A stretch of 13,796 bases of DNA from Deltaproteobacteria bacterium (lineage in GTDB: Bacteria > Myxococcota_A > UBA796 > UBA2385): contig CANHON010000089.1 in the NCBI GenBank assembly GCA_947462115.1, positions 1-13,796 of the forward strand, in the 5' to 3' direction. Shown piece by piece: positions 7,665 to 13,796 of this stretch. The number at the start of each line of letters is the position of its first letter. Positions within the stretch are counted from its first letter, which is position 1. A program made the position numbers and the translations under genes. The notes under the pieces are model-generated. The model did no database searches. It had not been told where the DNA came from and saw only the letters and a list, made by a program, of their open reading frames with translations.

Positions 7665-8086
7665 CGCGCACCCCCTTTGGGCTGCACCAGCGTGTCGCAG
7701 ATGGGCGAGGCGGTCATGTACTGCTCGATGTCATCGCCATAGGCCTCGACCAGGGAGCAAGGCAAGTTTCGGATGGCAAAGGCGCAGTGCAGCCGATCTT
7801 GAGGGGCGATGGGGCTGGCCGTGTCCTCACCCATCGACTCCACCGGCACGTCTACGCAGGTGTAGGCCTCGTAGAAGGCGGCGTAGCGGGCGTCGGCCAG
7901 GTCGAGGTCGCCGGTGCAGGCCTCGGTTCGGCCGGCGATGGCCGTGGCCGCCTCTTGGCAGAAGCGGTCGGGCGCCACCTCCTGGGTACAGCCCAGGCCC
8001 GCCGCCAGCGTCAGCCACGACAGGGACCGTGAGGACAGTCGGCCGGGGCGCGCAGGGCGCTGGGGACGATGCGGGCTTCGGCTCAT
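7661..8086 (-). CDS. Small six-cysteine putative lipoprotein
   Basis: A 141-residue protein with an Arg-rich N-region, a hydrophobic core (SLSWLTLAAGLG) and Cys33. The lipobox is imperfect (Gly-Leu-Gly-Cys), so lipidation is likely but not certain; Thr follows the Cys. The mature part holds six further cysteines (43, 57, 77, 101, 110 and 130), an even number that suggests three disulfides in the periplasm or outside the cell. The ATG at 8086 is chosen because it overlaps the upstream TGA as ATGA and begins exactly before the signal peptide; a longer in-frame start would run through unrelated Arg-rich sequence. It overlaps the next gene by 4 nt. Function unknown; a scaffold or partner of the barrel-like neighbour is an inference from gene order. 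Confidence 0.8.
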   Translation of the reverse strand: MSRSPHRPQRPARPGRLSSRSLSWLTLAAGLGCTQEVAPDRFCQEAATAIAGRTEACTGDLDLADARYAAFYEAYTCVDVPVESMGEDTASPIAPQDRLHCAFAIRNLPCSLVEAYGDDIEQYMTASPICDTLVQPKGGAR

Positions 8087-8535
8087 GGCAGGGTCGCCCT
8101 CCACGCGCCTTCGGCGTCGGCAGTCACTACTGCCCCCGTCAAAAACGCCCCTTCGAGGTCCCGGATCACCAAGGAGGTGCCCTCGGGCAGCGCGTCGTAG
8201 CGCTCGGAGTAGGCCGCCGGCAGCGCGAAGTAGAGGACCTCGAGGCAAGCGGCGTCCTTGATGAAAATATCGATCGGCGCGCGATTGACGATCACGACAT
8301 CGACCTGCGTCCCTTCACCGGGCGCTGGCGAGCACGGGAGCTGAGCGGCCGGGTCGTCTTGCTGCCCAGGGCCGGTGTCCTCGATGAGCGACCCGCCCCC
8401 GCGCAGCTGCGGCTGGGGGTAGACCGAACCGTAGCCGCAGCCGCCGAGCTGGGCGGCGAGCTGGGCGGCGAGCAGGGCGGCGAGCGCGGGGCCCAGCAGG
8501 GCCGCAGGGGGTCGGTGGGCTGCATCTCGCGTCAT
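8083..8535 (-). CDS. Small lipoprotein, first gene of the coupled envelope cluster
   Basis: This 150-residue protein has a signal peptide built of short repeats (AALL, AAQL, AAQL) that run straight into a good lipobox, LGGC, with Cys33. After a Gly/Pro/Asp-rich linker the C-terminal ~75 residues form a compact beta-like domain (VDVVIVNRAPIDIFIKD, Cys, Tyr, LPEGTSLVIRD). 'NR', the aromatic/hydrophobic alternation and the Gly before a conserved R-D resemble the VHL beta-domain-like fold, but this is tentative. The ATG at 8535 has GGAG (complement of 8541-8544) 5 nt upstream; longer starts up to 8778 would run back over the mutS2 end and lack a signal peptide at the N-terminus. Its stop overlaps the next ATG (ATGA). 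Confidence 0.8.
   Translation of the reverse strand: MTRDAAHRPPAALLGPALAALLAAQLAAQLGGCGYGSVYPQPQLRGGGSLIEDTGPGQQDDPAAQLPCSPAPGEGTQVDVVIVNRAPIDIFIKDAACLEVLYFALPAAYSERYDALPEGTSLVIRDLEGAFLTGAVVTADAEGAWRATLP
8446..8481. repeat. 12-bp tandem repeat, three copies, inside a signal peptide
   Basis: GAGCTGGGCGGC occurs at 8446-8457 and 8458-8469, and GAGCAGGGCGGC with one change at 8470-8481. Read on the minus strand it encodes AALL-AAQL-AAQL, the hydrophobic core of the lipoprotein signal peptide, ending just before the lipobox Cys. Because the unit is a multiple of three, copy-number change would keep the frame and alter only the core length. Confidence 0.85.
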
Positions 8536-8592
8536 CGAGGCTCCAACATGCACACGCTCCCGCTGGGCGCCGGGCGGTCCCGCGGCGCCCAC

Positions 8593-8621
8593 CCTGTACA
8601 TCCAAGCAGTCCACTTGGCAA
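8593..8621 (-). promoter_or_regulatory. Candidate sigma-70-like promoter for the envelope/helicase cluster
   Basis: On the minus strand TTGCCA (complement of 8616-8621; 5 of 6 matches to TTGACA) is followed after exactly 17 nt by TACAGG (complement of 8593-8598; only 3 of 6 matches to TATAAT). It would leave a leader of roughly 50 nt before the ATG at 8535. It is the best match I found in the 152-nt gap after mutS2. The weak -10 box means low confidence. Confidence 0.3.
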
Positions 8622-8644
8622 GCCGCCCCGTTCGCCGCCCTAAC

Positions 8645-8669
8645 AACTGATGACAACCGCTCATCAGCT
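8645..8669 (-). terminator. Stem-loop just after the mutS2 stop
   Basis: On the minus strand CTGATGA (complement of 8661-8667) pairs with TCATCAG (complement of 8647-8653) around a 7-nt loop; a G-U and an A-U pair extend it to nine. It starts 18 nt after the mutS2 TGA and is followed by TTGTTA, not a full T tract. A transcription end or an RNA 3' hairpin for mutS2 is plausible. As the stem is short, it could also be an operator-like palindrome. Confidence 0.4.
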
Positions 8670-8687
8670 GCGGGACACTGAACAGCC

Positions 8688-11120
8688 TCAGCGCAGCCCG
8701 ACGATGGTGAAGGCGTCGCCGCCCTCCCCTGGGTAGCATGGCCGCCACGCCTCCACGTAGCCACAGCCCGGAAGCCAATCCCTCACGGCCTTTTTGAGCG
8801 CGCCCGTGCCGTGCCCGTGGAGCAGGAACGCGACCGGCGACCCGAGGCGCGACAGCCGCTCGAACAAGGCCTCGGCTTCGATCAGCGCCTCTTCTACCCG
8901 TTTGCCCCGCAGGTCCGCGGTGTTCGCGTCGAGACGGAGGCCAGCGAGCGCCTCATGGTCCACCCGCTCGGCCTTCTTCGCGGGCGGCGGCGGCGGCTCC
9001 GGGGCCGGCTTGGGCGCGGATCGCTCCGGGATCGGCTTGCCGCGGGCGTCCAGGCGCGAGAGCTCGTCCCGCCGGAGCTTCATCGTCAAGGGGCCCACCG
9101 CCACCTCGTAGCGGTCCTTGGGCAGCGCGGCTTTGACCTCCCCGAGCCGATCCAGCGCGCGCAGGTGCACCCGATCGCCCACCGACAGCGGACCCGGCAG
9201 CGCCTCGACCGGGGGCGCGGGCGGCGGGCTGGGACGGACCTCGGCCTGGATCTCCCGGATCTGCTTGAGCGTTCGACCCGCCAGCGCGAGATCGGGCCGC
9301 TCCTGGAGGGCGGCGATGAGGCCCTTGACCTCCTCCTCGCGCTCCTTGAGCTTTCGCCCGAAGCGCTCGGCGACCTCGGCCTCCAGCTTGCGCTTTCGGT
9401 CGGCGAGCTCGAGCTCGCGCCGCTGGAGCTTCCGCTCCTGTTGGCGCAGGCCGTCGAGCTGGGCGGCGATCTCGGCGTTGGCGAGGCGGGCCTCGGCGTG
9501 GGCCGCCTCTAACTTCTCGGTGAGATCGCTGATCTGGCGGGTGCCTTCGTCGAGCAGCGCCCGAGCGCGCTCTACGACGAGCTCCGGCAGGGCCAACTGC
9601 CGGGCGATGGAGAACGCGTGAGAGTGCCCGGCCAAGCCCGGCTCCAGCCGGTAGGTGGGGCGACCGTGCGCGTACTGGGCCGCCGCGATGGCGAAGCGGG
9701 CGTCGACCGCCGAGAGGGCCTTGACCTCGGCATAGTGGGTGGTGGCGCAGACCCGCGCGCCGCCGTTGACCAGCGCCTCCAGGACCGAGCGGGCCAGCGC
9801 CGCGCCCTGCTGGGGATCGGTGCCGACGCCCGCTTCGTCGAGCAGCACCAGGGCCCCCGGCCCGGCCAGCTCCAGCGCCGCCTTGAGCACGCGGACGTGT
9901 CCAGAGAAGGTGGACAGGTCGCCCGACACGTCCTGTAGGTCGCCGACGTCCGCCAGCACATGCTGAAAAAAGTCTACCCGACAGTCTTCTCGCGCGGGGA
10001 TCGGCACACCCGCGCGGACGAGCAGGGCCATCAGCCCGAGGGTCTTCATCGCGACGGTTTTTCCGCCGGTGTTGGGGCCGGTGAGGATCAGCGCGGGCGA
10101 GCGGCCATTCAGGTTGAGATCATTGGCCACCACGTCAATCCCACGCAGGACCAGCACCGGGTGGCGCGCGGCCGGGAGGTGCACCACGCCGCTCTGGCGC
10201 ACGTCGGGGATGACGCCCTGGAGCTCTTCCCCGAGGGCCCGGCGGCAGAGCGCGAGGTCCACATCGACGGCGACGCCCATGGCTGCGGCGATCTGGGGCA
10301 GGGCCGCGGTGAGCTCCGTCGAGAGCTCGCCGAGGATGCGCCGCACCTCGCGCTCCACGGCGAAGCGGCCCTCCCGCAGCAGGTTGGCCCGGACGACCAC
10401 CGCGGAAGGCTCCATAAAAACGGTCTCGCCGGACTGCGAAGTGGCGTGGACAATGCCCAAGGAGCGCGGCGCGCTCACCTTCATCGGGAGGACGAAGCGC
10501 CCCTCCCGCTCGGTGATGAAGCGGTCCTGGAGGTGCTCCGCGAAGACCTCGTCGCGCAGGTGCTCATCGAGCAGGTCCCGCACCTGCTGCTCCAGCTCAC
10601 GGCAGCGCTGCCGGAGCTTGGTCAGCGCCGGGAAGGCCTCGGCCGAGAGCTCGCCCAGCGGGTCAAAACAGGCGCTCAACCGGCGGATCAACGGCGGGTC
10701 GAACTGCACCCGTTCGCCGAGGGCGCCCATGCGGGGGGCCCGGGCGGCCTGCTCGTTCAGCCAGCCGCCGAGCCGGGCCAGGGCGACCACGCTGCCCACC
10801 ACGTCCCGGAGCTCCGCCAGATCGAGCACGCTGCCGCGCTCGAGGCGCTCGGCCGCCTCGCTGAGGTCGAGGATGCCGCCCATCGGCGGGCGCTCCAGCT
10901 CCTCGGACAGCAGCTGAAGCTCCGCCACCTCGTCATATTGGCGCTGCACCGACTCCATGTCTGGGGCCAGCTTGAGGGTCGCCGCGGCCGCCGCGCCGGG
11001 TAGGGTGCAGGCGTGCCGGGCCAGGCCAGCGAGCAGCACCGGCCAGTCGAGCGCCCGGAGGCTGTGGGCCCGAAGGTCAAATGGAGTGGCGGCGTGCGGG
11101 TGCGCAGCGGGGGAGGACAT
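8688..11120 (-). CDS. mutS2: Endonuclease/ribosome-rescue ATPase MutS2
   Basis: This 810-residue protein has the full MutS2 layout: core/lever region with coiled segments (about 1-335), ABC-type ATPase with Walker A GPNTGGKT (348-355), Walker B LVLLDEAGVGTDP (424-436) and the downstream CATTHY switch (458-463). A long charged coiled coil (about 513-605), a KOW-like beta segment (about 645-690), a Pro-rich linker and a C-terminal Smr nuclease domain with DLRG (736-739) and HGHGTG (768-773) follow. It lacks the MutS mismatch-recognition domain, as expected. MutS2 proteins bind branched DNA and suppress recombination in some bacteria; in others they sense collided ribosomes and split them, Smr giving nuclease activity. 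The ATG at 11120 is chosen because GGAG (complement of 11126-11129) lies 5 nt upstream; the longer frame to 11225 adds 35 Arg/Gly/Pro residues without family likeness. Divergent from the PLP-fold gene. Confidence 0.97.
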   Translation of the reverse strand: MSSPAAHPHAATPFDLRAHSLRALDWPVLLAGLARHACTLPGAAAAATLKLAPDMESVQRQYDEVAELQLLSEELERPPMGGILDLSEAAERLERGSVLDLAELRDVVGSVVALARLGGWLNEQAARAPRMGALGERVQFDPPLIRRLSACFDPLGELSAEAFPALTKLRQRCRELEQQVRDLLDEHLRDEVFAEHLQDRFITEREGRFVLPMKVSAPRSLGIVHATSQSGETVFMEPSAVVVRANLLREGRFAVEREVRRILGELSTELTAALPQIAAAMGVAVDVDLALCRRALGEELQGVIPDVRQSGVVHLPAARHPVLVLRGIDVVANDLNLNGRSPALILTGPNTGGKTVAMKTLGLMALLVRAGVPIPAREDCRVDFFQHVLADVGDLQDVSGDLSTFSGHVRVLKAALELAGPGALVLLDEAGVGTDPQQGAALARSVLEALVNGGARVCATTHYAEVKALSAVDARFAIAAAQYAHGRPTYRLEPGLAGHSHAFSIARQLALPELVVERARALLDEGTRQISDLTEKLEAAHAEARLANAEIAAQLDGLRQQERKLQRRELELADRKRKLEAEVAERFGRKLKEREEEVKGLIAALQERPDLALAGRTLKQIREIQAEVRPSPPPAPPVEALPGPLSVGDRVHLRALDRLGEVKAALPKDRYEVAVGPLTMKLRRDELSRLDARGKPIPERSAPKPAPEPPPPPAKKAERVDHEALAGLRLDANTADLRGKRVEEALIEAEALFERLSRLGSPVAFLLHGHGTGALKKAVRDWLPGCGYVEAWRPCYPGEGGDAFTIVGLR

Positions 11121-11519
11121 CGGGGCTCCAGGCGCGCGCGCAGCGAAGGCTACGCCAAGGGCCCCGCGACGGAGGGGACAGCGCGAAAGGGGGAAGCCTA
11201 GCGGGCCGAGCCCCGGGCAGCGCACCGCCGAGAGCGATGTCTACGGGATGGTCACGCGGGCGGCCCGCCGCGGCCTTGCCCGCCAGCGCGCTGACCTCGG
11301 CGTCGGCGTCGGGGGACCGCTCGGCGGGGGCCCTTGTCGGCCGGTCCCGCCCTGTGCGAGGATGTCACGGGTTGTCACCCGTCCGCGCCATGGCCCGCGC
11401 GCCCGCCAAGCGCCTGGGCTCGGCGGATAGCGCGGCCCGACAGGGGCCCCTGCTTGTCTGGGCCGGCCCCTCGACCTTCAGCCCACGCTCCGCCCCCCCT
11501 TCCTCCGCAGGACGATCTG
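11121..11519. other. Divergent intergenic control region, no gene seen
   Basis: This 399-nt gap separates mutS2 (minus) and the PLP-fold gene (plus), so it should carry both promoters. It contains the mutS2 Shine-Dalgarno (11126-11129), the PLP-fold gene's AGGA (11509-11512, 7 nt before its ATG), a tandem decamer at 11363-11382 and short palindromes. Open frames through it have shadow-type composition. I found no convincing -35/-10 pair, which is usual in DNA this rich in GC. Confidence 0.6.
11363..11382. promoter_or_regulatory. Tandem decamer forming an inverted repeat, candidate operator
   Basis: TGTCACGGGT (11363-11372) is followed at once by TGTCACCCGT (11373-11382), eight of ten bases identical, so two TGTCAC boxes lie one helical turn apart. 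Within them ACGGGT (11367-11372) and ACCCGT (11377-11382) are exact inverted complements around TGTC. The spot is central in the divergent gap, about 140 nt before the PLP-fold gene. A transcription-factor site is inferred from phase and position only. Confidence 0.35.
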
Positions 11520-12941
11520 ATGAGCGGCACGGAAACCACCGATCCTGGACCCCGCGCCGAGGCGCGGCCGGAGGGCAGGACCGAAGGCGAGGGCCAAATC
11601 GAAGACGCGGTCGAGGGCGCGGTCGAACACGCGACCGAGGAAGCTGCGGAGAACGTGTCCGACGGACAGTCAGCGGGCGAGCCCGAGGGCGTCGAGCCGG
11701 CCCCCGAGGCCCCGCGCACGGCCGAGGCGGCACCAGCGCGCGAGCGCGAGGGGCGCGACGCGGGCCCCTGGATTGAGCTGCTGGAGCACGTTCACCTGCC
11801 GGCGGCCATGGTCGATCTCGACGCGCTGGACCACAACGCCAACACCTTGGTCGGCGCGCTGGGCGAGCGCCGGCTGAACATTCGGCTGGTCACCTCCGCG
11901 CTCCGCAGCACCGGGCTCCTCCGCCACCTGTTCACCACCGGGCCGCGCGCGCTCCAGGGCATCCACTGCTCCAGCGTCGCAGAGGCCGCCTTGCTGGCTG
12001 AGCTTGGCTTCGACGACCTGCTGATCGGCGCCCCGCCCTGCCGGGCCAAGGAGGCCGCCGCCGTGGCCGAGCTGGTCGCCTCGGGCCGGCACGTGCTGGT
12101 GCTGGTGGACGAGCTCGCCCACGGGCAGCTGTTGTCGGCCGCAGCCCAGGAGGCCCAGGTCGAGATTGGCGTGTGCATCGACGTCGACGCCACCTGGCAG
12201 CCGGTGGCTGAGGTGGTCTTGGGCACCCGCCGCAGCCCCGTCTCGGACAGCGAGCTGGCCCGGACCCTGGCCGATCAGCTGCGGGGCCTGGGCGGCCTCG
12301 TGGTCCGCGGGGTGATGACCTGGGAGAGCGGCACCGCGGCCTTCCGGCCGGGCGCGCCGTGGTGGGCGCCGGGCCTCGTGCGCCCGGCCATGCGCCGCCG
12401 CAGCGCCGCCGCCGCCGCCGACAAGCGAGGCGCCGTGGTCGCTGCCCTGCGCGAAGACGGCCACCCCATCGCCGTGGTCAACGGGGGAAGCACCAGCACC
12501 CTGGACCTCGCTATCGGCGACCCCACCCTCACCGAGATCAGCGTCGGCGCCGGATTTTTGGCCCCAGTTCGCGCGGACGATGTGGGCCTCGACCTGCGTC
12601 CGGCGCTGCACTTCGCGCTGCCGGTGGCCCGCCGGCCTGACCCCGAGCGGGTGGCCTGCCTCGGCGGCGGCTGGATCGGCGCCGTGGACGGGAAGGCGCT
12701 GCTGCCGCAGGTGGTCTGGCCCCGATCGCTCCAGCCCATCCCCGGCGACGCCTGGGGCGAGGCCTACACCACCCTGCAGGCCACGGACGGCGAGGCGGGC
12801 CTGCGGATCGGCGATCCCGTCATCTGTCGCCCGGGCCAGGTCGCACCGGTCATGGAGCGCTTCATCGAGGTGCTCCTCCACCGCGGGGCCACCGTGGTGG
12901 AGTGGGCCCCGACCTACCGCGGGCTCGGCCTGCCAGGCTGA
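11520..12941 (+). CDS. Fold-type III PLP-family protein (amino acid deaminase/aldolase type) lacking the catalytic lysine
   Basis: The 473-residue protein has a ~85-residue acidic, Ala/Glu/Gly-rich disordered N-extension, then an alanine-racemase-like barrel and a C-terminal beta domain. Family landmarks are PAAMVDLDALDHN (94-106), CIDVDATW (219-226), RRSP (237-240), GVMTWESG (264-271), the phosphate-binding VNGGSTST (320-327), SVGAGF (341-346), LGGGW (381-385) and EWAPTYRGLG (461-470). These match the group annotated as amino acid deaminase/aldolase, relatives of D-threonine aldolase. At the Schiff-base site, where relatives have Lys (as in RVASKSVR), this protein has IRLVTSALR, with Ser126 at 11895-11897 in an intact frame. 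The late motif RPGQVAPVMERF (437-448) also lacks the His and Cys I expect. It is probably a pseudoenzyme or uses PLP differently. The ATG at 11520 has AGGA 7 nt upstream. Cytoplasmic. It is convergent with, and overlaps, the next gene by 28 nt. Confidence 0.88.
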   Translation: MSGTETTDPGPRAEARPEGRTEGEGQIEDAVEGAVEHATEEAAENVSDGQSAGEPEGVEPAPEAPRTAEAAPAREREGRDAGPWIELLEHVHLPAAMVDLDALDHNANTLVGALGERRLNIRLVTSALRSTGLLRHLFTTGPRALQGIHCSSVAEAALLAELGFDDLLIGAPPCRAKEAAAVAELVASGRHVLVLVDELAHGQLLSAAAQEAQVEIGVCIDVDATWQPVAEVVLGTRRSPVSDSELARTLADQLRGLGGLVVRGVMTWESGTAAFRPGAPWWAPGLVRPAMRRRSAAAAADKRGAVVAALREDGHPIAVVNGGSTSTLDLAIGDPTLTEISVGAGFLAPVRADDVGLDLRPALHFALPVARRPDPERVACLGGGWIGAVDGKALLPQVVWPRSLQPIPGDAWGEAYTTLQATDGEAGLRIGDPVICRPGQVAPVMERFIEVLLHRGATVVEWAPTYRGLGLPG

Positions 12942-13796
12942 GCGCGTCGGCGGAGCAGCCAAAACGGCCCCAGCAGCGCGATCCAGACCACGGCCAAGGT
13001 CCTGCCGCCCGGGCCGGTGCCAGCCGCCGCGCAGCTGCAGCCGTCCGCGTCCCCCTTCGCAGGGATCCCGTCAGCGCCGCTGTCCTCCACGGGATCGCCC
13101 GACGGGAACCAGTGGCTCGTGAGCACCCGCGGCGCGCCCTCGACGAGCAGCTGGGCCCGAAGCCGGCCCGCGCCCAGGGTCATCCGGCGCTCGACCCGCG
13201 CGGGATCTCCGGTCAGGGCGATCTCCTCCACCACCCGACCGTCCTCGACCCACTGCAGGGTGGCGCCGCTCCCGCCGGAGATCTCCGCTACATAGCGAGC
13301 GCCGGGCGGTGGGGCCTCGCCGAGCGCCGGCCGCGGCTCCGGCCACAGCTCCACCATCGGGTCATCGGGGCCCTGCAGCTTCACGACCGTGCGGCCGGCG
13401 GCGAGGCCCGCGCGCAGGTCGGCGACCGAGAGAGACGCCGCGTAGATCAGAGTCGTGGGGCTGCCGATCGGGCTCTCGGTCGGGCCCGTGCCCTCCCCGG
13501 CGCGGTGATCGTCGCTGCCGCCGACCGCGGCGATCTGCGCGCCGGTGTCGAGCCAGGCCTCCCACAGGGCGATGTTCTGGTCATAGAACAGCTGCCCGAC
13601 CGGGCTCCAACCGCCGGTGATGACCTCCAGCGCGTCCACTTCGGCCGGGTCGAGGGCGTGGTCCCAGGCGCAGCCGATGCAGGCCTCACCCAGCGCTAAA
13701 TTGGGGTGATTGACGATCAGCAGCGCGTCTTGAGCGTGGATCGCGGCGGCTGTGGCCTCGATGGTGGAGCCGGGCTGGCCGATTCGGTGGTCTACC
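12914..13796 (-). CDS. CehA/McbA-type PHP-domain metallohydrolase with MYXO-CTERM-like tail (5' end missing)
   Basis: The frame is open to the window edge; 293 C-terminal residues are visible and the N-terminal metal-binding HxD part is missing. The PHP signature is clear: the start DHRIGQPGS, the metal-ligand motif IVNHPN (13693-13710), VDALEVITGGW, and GGSDDHR near the end of the catalytic domain. A PSLxxALRAGRTVV-like step (LSVADLRAGLAAGRTVVKLQGP) and a beta-domain follow, as in secreted CehA-family proteins. The last ~46 residues show Asp/Gly, Cys-Ser-Cys, a hydrophobic helix (LAVVWIALLGPFWLL) and RRR. The family hydrolyses phosphoesters or related bonds with two or three metals; the substrate is unknown. 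The tail predicts export and surface anchoring. The TAG stop lies inside the 3' end of the PLP-fold gene. Confidence 0.9.
   Translation of the reverse strand, partial: VDHRIGQPGSTIEATAAAIHAQDALLIVNHPNLALGEACIGCAWDHALDPAEVDALEVITGGWSPVGQLFYDQNIALWEAWLDTGAQIAAVGGSDDHRAGEGTGPTESPIGSPTTLIYAASLSVADLRAGLAAGRTVVKLQGPDDPMVELWPEPRPALGEAPPPGARYVAEISGGSGATLQWVEDGRVVEEIALTGDPARVERRMTLGAGRLRAQLLVEGAPRVLTSHWFPSGDPVEDSGADGIPAKGDADGCSCAAAGTGPGGRTLAVVWIALLGPFWLLRRRAQPGRPSPR
12917..13054 (-). other. MYXO-CTERM-like C-terminal sorting signal
   Basis: The final 46 codons of the PHP protein encode an Asp/Gly-rich approach, GCSC, a short Ala/Gly spacer, a hydrophobic segment and LLRRR followed by ten more residues. 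The invariant Cys near a transmembrane helix and an Arg cluster is the hallmark of MYXO-CTERM tails, processed by myxosortase in Myxococcota. The extra ten residues after the Arg cluster are longer than usual. Confidence 0.7.

Noticed and set aside
8087..8248. 54-residue extension of the six-Cys lipoprotein
   Set aside because: It would overlap the upstream lipoprotein by 166 nt and bury the signal peptide; the ATGA junction at 8083-8086 is convincing.
8536..8778. 81-residue extension of the first lipoprotein into mutS2
   Set aside because: It would overlap mutS2 on the same strand and bury the signal peptide; the ATG at 8535 has GGAG upstream.
11121..11225. 35-residue N-terminal extension of MutS2
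   Set aside because: No family likeness; the ATG at 11120 has a well placed GGAG.
11441..11452. Perfect 12-bp palindrome CAGGGGCCCCTG
   Set aside because: Several palindromes of this length are expected by chance in a window this rich in GC; there is no second copy or spacing to support an operator.
11334..11519. 62-residue N-terminal extension of the PLP-fold protein
   Set aside because: Pro/Arg/Ser-rich without likeness to the acidic extension; the ATG at 11520 has AGGA at good spacing.
12405..12421. GCC trinucleotide run in the PLP-fold gene
   Set aside because: It encodes a short Ala run in a helix; ordinary for this codon usage.
11670..12962. A 430-residue minus-strand frame opposite the PLP-fold gene
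   Set aside because: Same shadow composition, no motif, and fully covered by a gene with clear family landmarks.

Overview
The window is very GC-rich and densely coded. It looks like a chromosomal segment of a myxobacterium (Myxococcota). The clues are GC-rich codon third positions, long spurious open frames opposite real genes, many secreted lipoproteins, an Asp/Gly/Ala/Ser-rich linker on a secreted esterase, and a PHP metallohydrolase ending in a MYXO-CTERM-like tail (Cys-Ser-Cys, hydrophobic helix, Arg cluster). I see no insertion sequence, phage gene, CRISPR array, tRNA or rRNA. The assignment rests on sequence style, not on a marker gene.

Layout. (1) 2-1417, plus strand: the 3' part of a secreted SGNH/GDSL-type hydrolase with a C-terminal beta-rich domain. 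(2) 1590-1994, plus strand: a stand-alone receiver-domain protein in which the phosphoacceptor Asp is Glu and the conserved Lys is lost. It converges on (3) 2017-4134, minus strand: a six-helix membrane hybrid histidine kinase. (4) 4192-8535, minus strand: a tightly coupled run of five genes, upstream to downstream lipoprotein, six-Cys lipoprotein, secreted or outer-membrane protein, lipoprotein, and an XPB/SSL2-like superfamily 2 helicase. Every junction is a 4-nt overlap or a direct TGA-ATG abutment. The kinase follows 57 nt after the helicase and may be the last gene of the same transcript. (5) 8688-11120, minus strand: a complete MutS2 with ATPase and Smr domains. (6) 11121-11519: a 399-nt divergent control region. 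(7) 11520-12941, plus strand: a protein of the fold-type III PLP family (amino acid deaminase/aldolase type) whose Schiff-base lysine position is serine. (8) 12914-13796, minus strand: the C-terminal part of a CehA/McbA-type PHP metallohydrolase, overlapping gene 7 tail to tail by 28 nt.

How the genes may work together. MutS2 acts on branched DNA and stalled ribosomes and has no evident link to its neighbours. The 4192-8535 cluster is the best candidate for an undescribed unit, because four envelope proteins of unknown function are translationally coupled to a cytoplasmic helicase and probably followed by a membrane sensor kinase. The receiver protein beside the kinase cannot be phosphorylated in the normal way and may act as a constitutive or docking partner. 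The most striking single gene is the lysine-less PLP-fold protein. These links are inferences from gene order and visible residues; no database search was possible.
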